Source of the DNA: Sinotaia quadrata
Taxonomy: Eukaryota > Mollusca > Gastropoda > Architaenioglossa > Viviparidae
Assembly (NCBI GenBank): GCA_028829895.1
Contig: CM054182.1
Span: 37,692,879 to 37,756,878, forward strand
DNA length: 64,000 nt
Reading direction: 5' to 3'
This document shows, in pieces, positions 48,711 through 60,749 of the stretch; the first letter of the stretch is position 1; the number at the start of each line of letters is the position of its first letter. The translations under genes were made by a program, and so were the position numbers. The notes beneath the pieces were generated by a model, which saw nothing but the letters and a program-made list of their open reading frames with translations, made no database searches and had not been told where the DNA came from.

Positions 48711-49689
48711 CAATAAATTCAATAAGTGCATAATAACATTTTAGCTTCATGAAATAAGGTCAAAGTGCCCTAGCCAAGGAGAATGTTTGGGAAAGCGTCT
48801 GAACATCAGTAATTAAGATAATAACCAATAAACAGCATTAAAAGCTGTATAAGTGCCCTAACCTTAGTGGGTTCACAACATTTCTATAATTTTATTGAAT
48901 GTTCGAAAAACGCAAACTTCCTATAACTTGAATGAATGTTAAAAAAAAAACACAACATGTTTTGAAAGGGATTTAAACCTTAATGAACGGTTGAAATCAT
49001 GCATAGCTCTTCGATAGGACTGAAAAGCATCTAATCTTTTGAAAAGGAAACAAGGCTCCATTATCGGAAAGCCTGTTAAAGTAAGAATCATCCGTATTGT
49101 TTCGTGACCTTTGTCCTTTGCTCCCCTATGAATCAGGTACACTTGTATGTTCCAAATATCTCAACATTTCGATGTTAGTTGTGTCACACGTACACAATAC
49201 TAATGTAGATCTTTTCCCTTCTGTCTCAAAAATTCAAAACAATTATGTGTTACCTTGTAACGGTATAGTTTAAGTGCAAATACAAAACAAACTATTGATG
49301 TTTTGTTATTTCACTGTAAATGGCCCTTAATGGCAAAATTGATCTATCTTGTTCGCTGTCTCTTAAAATGTAGGACACCTCCCCCTAAAAATTATATAAT
49401 AACTATAATTATATTTCGTTAAAATAGTTATTTCGTAAAACGGAAAACAAACTAATAAAAATTCTCACATTAAATGAATCAAAGATCTGGAAATTGGTGC
49501 AACACTGAATGTTTAATGTCCATCATACATTATTATGAAATAAAAATGAACTAGAATAAAATATTCTCTAAAACGAAATTGTTTTGAATCAAGAATAGAA
49601 GTTGTTTTAAATTGAAATAACAGCTATTTGAAATTATATTTTTCGAAAAGTAGCTTATTTTAAACTTTAAATTTTGAATTACACAACAA
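48711..49689. other. Unique AT-rich sequence, no gene seen
   Basis: Nothing is recognised. Confidence 0.5.
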
Positions 49690-49840
49690 GATAAATGCTG
49701 GTCTAAAATATCACCAATGTTGTTCAGCCGAACGCATCTTAAAGATAAATGTTAGTGTTTACATGCTAAAAATATCACCAATGTTGTTCAGCCGTACGCA
49801 TCTTGAAGATAAATGTTAGTGTTTACATGCTAGAAATGTC
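49690..49840. repeat. 68-bp tandem duplication
   Basis: AATATCACCAATGTTGTTCA with CGCATCTTAAAGATAAATG occurs twice. Confidence 0.9.
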
Positions 49841-50000
49841 ATCACACACAAAAAACTTTGCATTTATTGAAGAGAAACAAACATACATTTGCATTCACAA
49901 ATATGATTCACAAAGATATAAATCTTACAATTCGATCAAAAGACTGACTCATAGAATTCACTGTAGTAATATCTAGGCTTTGCAATATCTATCTCCATAA

Positions 50001-50345
50001 TAATTTAGTCATTCATCCTTAGTCATTCCAAACATACGTGTATCATTTGCTATAGTTCCATGTAATTTAGTCATTCAAAACATACATGTATAATTTGCCA
50101 TAGCTCTATGTAATTTAGTCATTCCAAACATACATGTATCATTTGCTATAGTTCCATGTAATTTAGTCATTCCAAACATACGTGTATCATTTGCTATAGT
50201 TCCATGTAATTTAGTCATTCCAAACATACATGTATAATTTGTTATAGTTCCATGTAATTTAGTCATTCCAAACATACATGTATAATTTGTTATAGTTCTA
50301 TGTAATTTAGTCATTCCAAACATACGTGTATCATTTGCTATGAGA
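50001..50345. repeat. 48-bp minisatellite, about 6.3 copies
   Basis: TAATTTAGTCATTCCAAACA plus TACATGTATCATTTGCTATA recurs at 50063, 50111, 50159, 50207, 50255 and 50303, each exactly 48 bp apart. A diverged unit lies at 50001. A minus frame stays open because of the period. Confidence 0.96.
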
Positions 50346-50635
50346 TAAATGGGTTTCTATATTCTTTCATTAAGTTTGTTTAGTCTTACACGTTATGAGA
50401 GAAATGAACTCATATAGTCTTTCATTAAGTTTGTTCAGTTTTACACATGAGCGAAATGGGCTCTTTTAGTCTTTCATTTAGTTTGTTCACACGTTATGAG
50501 AGAAATGGGCTCCTTTAGACTTTCATTTAGTTTCTTCACATGTTATGAGAGAAATGGGCTCATATAGTCTTCCATTCAGCTTGTTCTGTGTTCACAGTTT
50601 ATGAGAGAAATGGGCTCCTATAGTCTTTCGGTCTC
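50346..50635. repeat. Minisatellite of about 50-54 bp, 5 copies
   Basis: Units carry TTATGAGAGAAATGGGCTC, ATAGTCTTTCATTAAGTTTG and TTCA. It abuts the preceding 48-bp array. Confidence 0.9.
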
Positions 50636-50799
50636 TGACATGCAGCCGATCTCGTGTTATTACTATATGTACATTTGTCCTCCAAGGGAACATATAATGC
50701 AATCAACTGAAACCTGCAATTATTTTTTAAAAAAAACAGTTATCTTACTACTAATCTTTGTATACTTGTACGTCCAAAGTTTTTTTTAAAATTTCAATT

Positions 50800-51080
50800 C
50801 TTCTACTCATAGGCATTCTTCTCACACTGACAAGTCTAAAATTTATTTTTATTTCAGTTCTTTTAGGCATTCTACTCACACTGACAAGTCTAAAATTTAT
50901 TTTTATTTCACTACTCATAGGCATTCTACTCACACTGACAAGTCTAAAATTTATTTTTATTTCACTACTCATAGGCATTCTACTCACACTGACAAGTCTA
51001 AAATTTATTTTTATTTCAGTTCTTGTAGGCATTCTACTCACACTGACAAGTCTAAAAATTATTTTTATTTCAGTTCTTGT
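50800..51080. repeat. 54-bp minisatellite, 5 copies
   Basis: GGCATTCTACTCACACTGAC plus AAGTCTAAAATTTATTTTTA recurs at 50812, 50866, 50920, 50974 and 51028. Both strands are open because 54 is a multiple of three. Confidence 0.96.
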
Positions 51081-52184
51081 ACTCGTAGGTGTGTGTACTT
51101 TGTTAAAAAAACACTCGATTGTTGCAAATTCCTTGATCTATCCCCTCAATTGTCGCGAATTGTTTATTGTCAGTATATGTGATATGCTATTCAGCTCTTT
51201 AGACCGTCTTACCAAACAGAGTTCTATTTAATTTTCCTTGGTTAGACTCTATTTAGGCGATTCTTTGCTCTGCTGAGTTTAGTACAAGTAAAATCGTAAA
51301 TACTTTTAAAAAATACCACTGAGTTAGAGAATGCCTAATCAATAACTATGAATGACTACTCAATAATGTTTACACAACAAAGAGATTGAATTAACACGCT
51401 GGTCATATTATCTTATACGGCATAAAAGACAATTTATCATCTCAGTTCATTAATTAAAAAACGTCTAATGTATAACATGAACTTTCAGTGAATTGAAACA
51501 ATAACTTGTTTTTGCGACCTAGCGGCTGTGGTTTGCTGAAAAGCACAAATTAGTTTTACGGTTTGCAAAAACATGATCTATTGGTGACGTGCCGCCTTGG
51601 GAGCACCATTACTGTAAAATATGTCTCAAATAATAATCTCTTTTCCAGGCAATTTACTGGCACCATTTTTTTTCACGCGCGTGAAAGTGCCGTGGGATTC
51701 TGATAAAAGGTGTAAGAGCGTTAAAAATGACACAATAACCCTCAAAGACTATAGCATGGAACCACATTTTCAAACGCACTTTCGCTCTCTTACACACACG
51801 CACGTACGTTTAAGCATGAACGCATACAACATCCACACACACACACACACGCTCACACTCAAATATGTACACGCAAAACTGCAAGCACACTTTCATCAAT
51901 CTAGTTTGTCACATACAGTTATAGTGTAAGTACGGAGTTCTGTTTGCACAATTAGATCTCGTTTTATGTTCAGCATTTTCATCACTTCTGTATAATGATG
52001 CGAATTTACACATTTTCATTGCTATGGGAAGAGACAAAAAGCGAAACGACATTACTGTGAGTATTAGTGTGAGGTCCGTATAAATTAAGTCATTATCTGC
52101 AGTTCATAAATAGTGTTTCCTTCTCCAAGGTCATGAAAGTGGAGACACCACAGCCTTTTTATGAGTCCATGAAATAAGAACCCA

Positions 52185-52186
<2 letters not shown>
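51081..52186. other. Unique sequence with minor CA runs, no gene seen
   Basis: A short CACACACA stretch lies near 51833-51850. A 102-codon plus frame (51621-51929) runs through it and is not recognised. Confidence 0.45.

Positions 52187-52253
<67 letters not shown>
52187..52253. repeat. (GA)n microsatellite
   Basis: About 33 GA units. Confidence 0.98.
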
Positions 52254-52255
<2 letters not shown>

Positions 52256-52337
52256 CGGATTTGGAAAACCATTGTCATTTCTTCTTCCCACAACTTCGCA
52301 GCATACACACAGCTTCGTTTCACTCTTATCACAGAAA

Positions 52338-52422
<85 letters not shown>
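52338..52422. repeat. (CA)n microsatellite
   Basis: About 42 CA units. Long cysteine/valine and histidine/threonine frames across it are artefacts. Confidence 0.98.
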
Positions 52423-52427
<5 letters not shown>

Positions 52428-52969
52428 TACGCGCACACAAACACAAACATGTATTTTGCATTTGACTAATACAGCGCATAGCCAGAGACACCATTGTCTC
52501 TTCAAGATCGACAACTCCTCTGAGAAAGGAGCCATATTGTCTACGTTTACATTCTGTTTTTGCTTCTGTTGTGAATCTAGAGTTACTAGTGAGACAACAG
52601 TAATGCCTTAACATCCACGATTAGCTGTAATGTCTGTCCAAACTATGTGATCATCAATATGCCGACAAGAAATCTTCTAACCGCTTAAACAGCATGTATA
52701 TTTCCTTGTTAATAACCGGTATTAACGCGACGTGATAAATTCTGCACAACACATCGTAGGCATTTTCATTTCCTAGTGAAACTACTGTTAATAAATAACG
52801 TGACGTCAGGAATTTGTCATAAATCATCCATAACATTAAATTTCTTTGTATATCTAAGTTATTAACGTTACATCAAGAATATATTATTACATTTACTTTA
52901 TATTAATGTTTTTCGTAAAACTACCGTTATTAATTTGTCGCAAATAGTTCATCATTATTCATACTTTAT
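52423..52969. other. Unique sequence, no gene seen
   Basis: Nothing is recognised. Confidence 0.5.
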
Positions 52970-53212
52970 AATAAAATATCTTTGTAAAACGATCACTATT
53001 AATTTTGAAGTCACTAACTTATGATTACCCATACTTAACATTAAATGTCTAAGTAGATCTACCGTCATTAATTTGAAGATAATAATTTATGATTACCCAT
53101 ACTTAACATTATAACATTAAATGTCTAAGTAGATCTACCGTCATTAATTTGAAGATAATAATTTATGATTACCCTTAACATTAAATGTCTAAGTAGATCT
53201 ACCGTCATTTGA
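52970..53212. repeat. Repeat of about 70 bp, 3 copies
   Basis: Units carry TAAATGTCTAAGTAGATCTA, CCGTCATTAATTTGAAGATA and TTATGATTACCCATACTTAA. Decayed relatives may reach back to about 52860. Confidence 0.9.
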
Positions 53213-53330
53213 AGAATTTACTCTTACTCATACTGGACTTTAACCTATCATTGTTAACGGGAAGAATTATTACATATATTTGCCGACAAACTACTGTTGT
53301 CTTAGAGACGACAAGAATACATAAATTTGT

Positions 53331-54705
53331 GTGACGCCAACGCCACCTAGTTGATGGTTATTATTATTATTATATTATTATTAAGCATCCATAACTAATT
53401 ACAAGTGATGAGAAGTTAATTCCGTTATTAATAATTGTCCAGCAGACTCCACTGGTCTCTCTTACTTGGTTATTTTGCGGGCACTGTTTTCTCTCTTCCA
53501 CAACATTAACGACAAACATTTACCGTCACACAATATTTTTCTTCAACATAGTGTTATCATTTTGTGAAAGAAGGGCATTAAATGTAACAAGTAGCCTAAG
53601 TTATTAAATCAACACTCAAATATACATATAACAAATACAATAAATTTAACAAGTAAGTTATTAAATCAACACTCAAATATACATATAACAAATACAATAA
53701 ATTTAACAAGTACGTTATTAAATCAACACTCAAATATACATATAACAAATACATTAATTTTAACAAGTAAGTTATTAAATCAACACTCAAATATTCCTAT
53801 AACAAATACAATAAAAACATATTACTTGACGTCAATATTTCCATGAAAACATGCTCGAACAATTTTGATTACTATACAGTCTTATATCCTAAAACATATT
53901 TCAACAGGTTAATGTCAATACAAATCATAGGCTATCAGAGAACAGAAATGGAGTTATTAAAGGTAATAAACGCTGCAATGTAATCTTGAATAGGCAAAGC
54001 CGTAATAGTCTTTTTGCACACTTTTCATAACAAAGTCACAAGTTTATTGTTCCCATTATTACTGTCAATTTCATGTTTTTCCCTCTCGCATTGTAGAACA
54101 CTGATTCGCTGCTATTCTCTTGAGGCTATCTGGTGCTCTGCCACATTAACTCCCTCAATCAGAACAACAATTATTGCAATTTCCAGTAATTTTCTTGTAC
54201 CAGGAATTGTTCGATGTAGTCAGCATACCTTGCCACCATACATCAACGTAGTGCAGTACATTACACATTGCGATCGATGACTCATGCATCTACCACGGTC
54301 GTAGCAGTTTATAATTAGTAAACCAGGAGATTCAGGTTAAACAAGAAAAGGCCACTTATTTCCATTAAGCTAATGGCTGCCTTTTATGATCGGACTTCTT
54401 GCCACCCCAAATTCAAGTGATTAGACAAGAGATTTCTTTACATCAGGTAAACGTTTAATCTCAGCCCATTTGCTCTCATTCTCGTAAATCATAACCCTCG
54501 GATAATAAAACTACTCATCCAGTTGGAACTGGTTTGGATTGCATTATCATTTTCTAGCATATTCTCATCTTGATTTGTTTACTCCAACTCTGACATTTAC
54601 AAAAATGTCATCTTAAAGAGTGCCAAGGTCGGGTCACTTCGACAACTTAACAATTTATATAACAATTAAGTTTAGAAATAGGGATAGGTAAATTTACTAT
54701 ACCAC
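53331..54705 (+). mobile_element. Dispersed 'GTGAC' element, copy 6, full length (1375 bp)
   Basis: This is the reference copy. It starts GTGACGCCAACGCCACC and ends TTTACTATACCAC, and AATTTGT directly flanks both sides (53324-53330 and 54706-54712), consistent with a 7-bp target duplication. Left part (53331-53560), a 57-bp minisatellite (53583-53812), middle (53812-54420) and right part (54420-54705) each match other copies. An 88-codon frame at 54014-54280 is not in the frame that is open in copy 2, so I judge the element non-coding and non-autonomous. The termini pair only as GTG/CAC here; copy 1 ends GTCAC, a 5-bp match to GTGAC. The superfamily is unassigned. Confidence 0.85.
53583..53812. 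repeat. 57-bp minisatellite inside the full-length element, 4 copies
   Basis: AACAAGTAAGTTATTAAATC plus AACACTCAAATATACATATA recurs at 57-bp spacing. The other copies have a single unit here (AAATTTATTAAATCAACAAT), so the expansion is copy-specific. Confidence 0.92.
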
Positions 54706-54744
54706 AATTTGTATAACATGGAATTAATTGTCTTTGTACAACAC

Positions 54745-55020
54745 CGTTATTAATGTACCACTTTTATTAATGTGACCACTTTTATTAATGTGACCACCGT
54801 TATTAATGTGACCACAATTATTAATGTGACCACCGTTATTAATGTGACCACCGTTATTAATGTGACCACCGTTATTAATGTGACCACCGTTATTAATGTG
54901 TCACCGTTATTACTGTGACCACCGTTATTACTGTGACCACCGTTATTAATGTGACCACCGTTATTAATGTGTCACCATTATTAATGTGACCACCGTTATT
55001 AATGTGACCACCTTTATTAA
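54745..55020. repeat. 18-bp minisatellite, about 15 copies
   Basis: Unit ATTAATGTGACCACCGTT with variants lacking a few bases (GTGTCACCGTT). Confidence 0.95.
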
Positions 55021-55310
55021 ACAATTTTATGAATATGGACGACATTTGGTAACTTCACCGCTATCATCATTATAACAGGAATTATCCTATGCGTGTAATT
55101 TACACCAGAATATCTTTGTAAATACTATTCTCAAAGAAATACTCATTATGCATGTATTTTTGTACCTCTATATTTTTGACAGAGAAAATTTCATAAGAAT
55201 GGCATGTAACATCAACAACACAAGACACGTTGACAAAGTGAACTGACAACACATGACTTCCCTTTCTCTTTCAACACACACATATTCACACTTATACATC
55301 ATTTCGCGCG

Positions 55311-55350
<40 letters not shown>

Positions 55351-55993
55351 AACACATTGCTCTCATACACCCACCCATTCACGTACAAGACAATGGAGTG
55401 TCAAGTAAATATGGCATTACCCCTGTGGCGCTAAGGGTCTGACTTGTTCAGGCATGCTCTTCCTGCGCTTGACGACAAAAGGTTGATTAATTAGTAAAAA
55501 ACGCCAATCATTTTTGTCTGTGGCAGATTGCATTTTTAGATTTGCGTCTACTTTTTGTCAAATATGATCTTAACAAGTGTTGCGGAGTATGAGAGAGAGA
55601 AAGGCGTTTCTATTTTTAGTTAAAAGAGGGGGTAATTCTGTATGGGCGAGCTATTATTGGCTCATTTCGACTAACTACTGAACAGAAAAATTTAGCTTGG
55701 ACATCTGAGAGTGAATTAAGTTTCAGAATATGTGGTAATGTCACTTTATACTGCACATCAAAAGAATGAGGAAATTGAACGATGCCTGGCGAGGGGAGGG
55801 GGTGTGTAATTAGGGTTTGGAGGCGGGAGAGTTTGTGGTATACTGAGGTGAGAGATTCTGTGGAATTTGGAGTGGGAGATTGTGTTGTTTAGAGATGAGA
55901 AGTGTTGGGAGATGTAATGGAGATAAGTAGTGTATGATATTTGGAGGTACGAGAGTGTATGTGACAGTGTGTGCTGATTTTAGTAGTGGAATT
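55021..55993. other. Unique sequence, G-skewed after 55740, no gene seen
   Basis: A (CG)n(CA)n tract at about 55304-55345 is a Z-DNA candidate. From about 55740 the plus strand becomes rich in G and poor in C (for example GCGAGGGGAGGGGGTGTG), and this bias continues through the next arrays. Confidence 0.6.
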
Positions 55994-56350
55994 GAGAGCA
56001 TGTTTAGTATTTAAATCTAAGTATATGAAAGTGTGAGAGCATGTTTAGTATTTAAATCTGAGTATATGAAAGTGTGAGAGCATGTTTAGTATTTAAATCT
56101 AAGTATATGAAAGTGTGAGAGCATGTTTAGTATTTAAATCTGAGTATATGAAAGTGTGAGAGCATGTTTAGTATTTAAATCTAAGTATATGAAAGTGTGA
56201 GAGCATGTTTAGTATTTAAATCTGAGTATATGAAAGTGTGAGAGCATGTTTAGTATTTAAATCTGAGTATATGAAAGTGTGAGAGTGTATTTAGTATTTA
56301 AATATGTGAACATGCTTGAAGGTGTGAGAGTGTTTAGTATTTATATATGA
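55994..56350. repeat. 41-bp minisatellite, 7 clean copies
   Basis: GAGAGCATGTTTAGTATTTA plus AATCTGAGTATATGAAAGTG. CTAAG and CTGAG variants alternate for the first six copies. Two shortened units end it. Confidence 0.95.
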
Positions 56351-56574
56351 GCGTGCTTGAAGGTGTGAGATTATGTGGTGTTAGGATTGGTGGGAAAATG
56401 AAAACTGATTGGAGATGTGGGAGATAAAGGTGTCACATTTGAAGAGGAGATATATAGCGTTTTGGATGTGAAAGAGTGTTTACTGTTTGCGGAAGTGGGA
56501 GAGTGTTCGGATACAGGAACGTGGTTGCAAAGTTTGGAGTCGGAAGATGAACTGCGTTTGGAGGAGGGAGTGTG

Positions 56575-56990
56575 CGATGCGTGGTGGAGAGCGTGCGCAT
56601 TATGTGGTGGCGGGAGAGTGTGTGCATTATGTGGTGATTGTGTGTATTATTTGGTGGCAGTAGAGTGTGTGTATTATATGGTGGAGAGTGTGTGCATTAT
56701 GTGGTAAAGAATTAGTGTGTGCATTATGTCATGAAGAGTATGTGCATTATTTGGTGGAGAGGGTGTGCATTATGTGGTGGAGATTGTGTGAATTATTTGG
56801 TGGAGAGTGTGTGCATTATTTAGTGGAGAATGTGTGCATTATGTGGTGACGGGATAGTGTGTGCATTATATGGTGGAGAGTGTGTGCATTTTGTGGTGGC
56901 GGAAGAGTTTGTGCATTATGTGGTGGCGGTAGAGTGTTTGCATTATGTGGTGGCGGGAGAGTATGTGCAGTATGTGGTGGCGTGGTGTGG
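56575..56990. repeat. Minisatellite of about 24-25 bp, about 16 copies
   Basis: Units GTGTGCATTATGTGGTGGCG plus GGAGA with many indels. Frames rich in Cys/Ala/Leu across it are artefacts. Confidence 0.92.
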
Positions 56991-57064
56991 GTGGGTGGGT
57001 GGAGTGTGTGCAGTTTTAGATGGGAGATTCCTAAATGGGGATGAAGTGGAAGGCAATTAGAGAT

Positions 57065-57350
57065 GATTTATAGGGGTATCGAGTTTACTTATAGGGATTT
57101 ATAATTTACATATATGCGAATTAATGTATTGTAGTACTGAGTTGAATTATACCAATGTTGATTTGAAGTTAATGTGTATCAAGTTTAATTGTAATGGTAT
57201 TGAGTTACTTTATAAGAATATCGAGTTGAAATATAGAAGTAATGAGTTGAATTAAATGTGTATCAAGTTTAATTGTAATGGTATTGAGTTACTTTATAAG
57301 AATATCGAGTTGAAATATAGAAGTAATGAGTTGAATTATACTAGTAATGA
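57065..57350. repeat. Repeat of about 84 bp, 2 copies, with decayed flank
   Basis: AATGTGTATCAAGTTTAATT, GTAATGGTATTGAGTTACTT and AGAATATCGAGTTGAAATAT occur twice. Shorter TTGAGTTGAA-type units precede it. Confidence 0.88.
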
Positions 57351-57434
57351 GTTCACATTAATGAAATTAGGGAAGAAGGTTATAGATAAAATGTAAAGGG
57401 TTAGCCAAACTTTACTCCACTACTCCCCTCCTTC

Positions 57435-57560
57435 ACTGCGTGCCTCTTCACTACAGAAATAAATACAAGGTTTCGTTATCTTGCTGTGCTCTACTTCTTA
57501 AACTGCGTGCCTCTTCACTACAGAAATAAATACAAGGTTTCCTTATCTTGCTGTGTGCCA
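57435..57560. repeat. Tandem duplication of about 67 bp
   Basis: CTGCGTGCCTCTTCACTACA, GAAATAAATACAAGGTTT and TTATCTTGCTGTG occur twice. Confidence 0.92.
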
Positions 57561-57884
57561 CTGGACGACTGAAGTCTAGGGTCACTTTTCCGAATTAAAC
57601 TTCCTCATCTGCACCCTTTTTCATTGACACTCGTATCCATAGTGCAACCATCATGACAACCAGTACAAATGGTCAATGTTTTTTAAATTATTTTCGAGTC
57701 CTGCCTCCTGGAACGAATTGACTTTTGAATTATGGATCTTTTTTGACATACAGCATCATTATAAATTTCACGATTTTGTGTACATCGATTTTCCTTGATT
57801 TCATATTGTTTACGTCGTCCTCGAAGCGCGTTTTTGTTGCATTGCAACAGCAGCATTCTGTCTGAAAAGAGTTTTGTTTGTTAT
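57561..57884. other. Unique sequence, no gene seen
   Basis: Nothing is recognised. Confidence 0.5.
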
Positions 57885-58075
57885 TGTACACGTTTTAATG
57901 TCTGTTATTGTACATGTAATGTATGTTACTGTACGTGTATTAATGTCTCTTACTGTACGTGTTGTAATGTATGTTACTGTACGTGTTTTAATGTCTCTTA
58001 CTGTACGTGTTGTAATGTATGTTACTGTACGTGTTTTAATGTCTCTTACTCTACATCTAATATCTGTTATTATAC
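57885..58075. repeat. 24-bp minisatellite with 48-bp higher order
   Basis: TTACTGTACGTGTTTTAATG alternates with TTACTGTACGTGTTGTAATG, preceded by TCTC and TATG, so the exact repeat unit is the 48-bp pair. GTTGTAATG falls at 57961 and 58009. Confidence 0.95.
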
Positions 58076-58709
58076 CTGCCCATGCCCTTATAGTAAGTAA
58101 ATAGGAATGTCCACTCTGTTAACAATAGGAATTAGTCTGATCGGAAGTAAGCGACTACAGCTGCAGACCTTTCTAATTGCCAACACTTCTTGGATTTCAA
58201 ATACAAATTAATATACTTACGCACTGCACCTTGGTACGGGGAAAGTCACACATTAAGAGATATAATCAATCATAATCAATTACACTGCAACTAGAAATTA
58301 AAACTTGCTGTAAGTTGACTGCAGCCACTATAGCGATTTCATAATATTGGCTTCAATCAATCAGGCCCAACTCACGAGCCCCTGGGACATCGAAATATGC
58401 AAGAAGAGAAACGGTGCCAGACATAATCTTTCTCTCAGACGTGGACACAAAATGTGCCGTGTCTGGATTGATTGTTGTTGACTTTTTCTTCCCGATTTAT
58501 ACGTATGAGGCAGCAATGTCCCGAAAGGAACATCAAAACTGTTGAAGGGCTTCGAATAACTGTCATCGCTTCATGTATGCTTGCCAAAGAAAAGGGTGAT
58601 ATTGGCTAGTCGACTCCTAGGTTGACATAAACTAGTCGATGGCGAAAGTGGCACGTGTCGCTGATCCGATTATTTGCGCCACTTTTAGTCATTCTTTACT
58701 TAAAACCGT
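58076..58709. other. Unique sequence, no gene seen
   Basis: Nothing is recognised. Confidence 0.5.
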
Positions 58710-58880
58710 TCTGTGACTTTCGTGTGATTAAATTTAGGCATGCAGTCATGCATATTCTGTGAATTTCGTGTGATTATATTTAGTCACGCAGTCGTGTATA
58801 TTTTACGACTTTCGTGTGATTAAATTTAGTCATAATGTCGTGCATATTCTGTGACTTTCGTGTGATTACATATAGTCGTG
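58710..58880. repeat. Minisatellite of about 46 bp, 4 copies
   Basis: Units carry CTGTGACTTTCGTGTGATTA plus AATTTAGTCATGCAGTCGTG. Confidence 0.92.
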
Positions 58881-59671
58881 CATATAGTCTACTAAATAAA
58901 TAGACACCCACGGATATACTCACACACAACAAACACGCCACACACAAATACACACATACACTGGTTCTGACCCTAGGGGCCGAGTAGTAGACATGAAGCT
59001 GTGTGCGTGTGTTTATGTGTGTGTATGTGGTAGGCTGGGAGGCACTGGAAGCCGAGTAGATGACACGGTGCTTCTCGCTGATCTTTTTCTGCCTTGTCTT
59101 TGTCTCCACCCGAGTGGTTGTCAAGGAGAGTCACTCTCGTAGCGCTTTAACTGGCATGTAGTCGTGCTAGTTCTCATGAACACTTTTGTGCTAGTGTTAT
59201 GGAGTTCTATATATAAAAATATGGATTATATGCTATTCTATGTTTATGTCTTTAATAATAGCAGTTAAAGCTATTCTATGAGAGTACTTTATTATTTATG
59301 TATGTAATTTGTTTTTGTTTTATAGCGCGCCATTATGATTTTTTAATTTTATTTGGTAATTATTCCTTTAAACTATAGATTAGTAAGGAATTATACTGAA
59401 AGCTTAATTACCTATACACCAAGACAAAGCCTCTTCGTCATTTACGAGAAAGCTCTTAGTCACTGAGGTGTGAATTTGTAATTAAATAATCATAAACTCG
59501 GATAAAGCTAAATGCGCCAGTTTCGTGTCCAGTGCATATGACTTCAAACAGAGGCTGTCAGTCAAATTATGGGAAGCGCTTCCGACCTAGGTCGATTTCG
59601 CGCTGCGGGTGTGGTGTTGGTCCTAATGGATAAGTCGAAGTTAAAGTAGGATTTAGTCTAAGTCGAAGTAG
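58881..59671. other. Unique sequence, no gene seen
   Basis: Short CA and TG patches near 58920-58960 and 59000-59030 flank a 114-codon minus frame that I do not accept as coding. The rest is single-copy. Confidence 0.45.
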
Positions 59672-59677
59672 TTTATT
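59672..59677 (-). promoter_or_regulatory. Possible AATAAA polyadenylation signal
   Basis: AATAAA on the minus strand lies shortly after the stop of the last open frame of the transposase relic. Such hexamers are common in AT-rich DNA, so this is weak. Confidence 0.25.
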
Positions 59678-59811
59678 TTAAAGATGTACATTGTAATGTG
59701 ATGGCTCGTTCGCCCGTGGTGATCGCGTCTGGTCGGTAGGGGCAAACACTGGCCCGGTAGTCCGTGCTCTAATGTCGTGGTGATTGTCATGGCCGAGTCC
59801 CCGATGTTGAC

Positions 59812-60749
59812 GATGTTTGAGACTTTGGGAAAGTATGGAATTTACAACCTTCATCACAACTGACATGACCTCAACGAGGTTTGCAGACTTGGCACATAAG
59901 GATTCTTGGTGAATGATGCAGTGCAATTTAAGGATAGTTTGGTTGTGTCCAAGGGCCTTACAGTGGTGAACGAGCAAAGAAGCTGCGCCCTTATTCTCTC
60001 CAATCATTGCCGGTGCACCATCAGTCGTTACACATACAAGACGGGACAGATCAAGGGAGTGATGTTCCACACACTGAAGTAAGGCATTGAAGATGTCTTG
60101 CCCAGTGGTGGTGTCATGTAGCGGAACAATCTGAAAGAACTCTTCATATGCACTTTGAGGGCAGCAGTGACACCTCGTATGAAAATAGCTAGTTGGACTG
60201 TCAGTGCTCTCATCAAGAGCAAGAGAGTAGGTGACAAAGGTTGAGCAATCACTCTTCGCCAAGTCTTGCACATTGTCAGACATCTCCTCAATGTGACGAC
60301 GTACTGGATGACAGACTCATATTCTCCAAGACAGAACGTTGCTCTGGACAGACAGAATTCACCACAGTCATGAGACATTCCTTGATAAAGTCTCCATCAG
60401 AAAATGGCTTAATTCTTTGAGCAAGGAATAGTGAAACTTCATAACTGGCATGTGTCACGTTTTCATGCACAGATGTTTGCTTATGAAACATCAAACTGCT
60501 TTTCTCTATATTGCCTGCGAGTTTAGCAATAGTATTCTTTTTCTCAGAGGCAGACATTTCGAAGTTCTGTGTACTCTTTCCCAGTGGCAGCCACATTAAA
60601 CTCTTTGAGACAGCAAAGGTTTTCAAACAGATCAGACACTGAGCTTGTCCAAATCGTTTTATGAAAAAGTACTTCTCCATCCATTTAGAGTTAAATGTCC
60701 GACTTTCCATATCCACTTTAAATTTTTTAGGATGCAAGGTTGCAGACAT
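59812..60749 (-). pseudogene. hAT transposase pseudogene (GTF2IRD2/ZBED-like)
   Basis: In a working element this protein would cut and paste the transposon. The likely start is the ATG at 60749 (protein MSATLHPKKFKVD). It is followed by a BED-type zinc-finger remnant (WMEKYFF, then CLIC) whose histidine half is lost. Next comes KPFSDGDFIKECL-type sequence, then the RNase H-like core with LALDESTD near 60205-60235, TTDGAPAM near 60005-60035 and LHCIIHQESLCAK near 59900-59940. These match the transposase-derived part of GTF2IRD2 and its hAT relatives. The frame breaks near 60300, between 60195 and 60215, and near 60150-60165. The C-terminal hAT dimerisation domain is missing, because homology ends at HRQ near 59812. 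The last open frame then runs on into unrelated sequence to 59678. Inactive by any reading. Confidence 0.88.

Noticed and set aside
54014..54280. Possible coding region inside the dispersed element
   Set aside because: The open frame is in a different phase from the one open in the homologous segment of copy 2 (3168-3455), so coding is not conserved.
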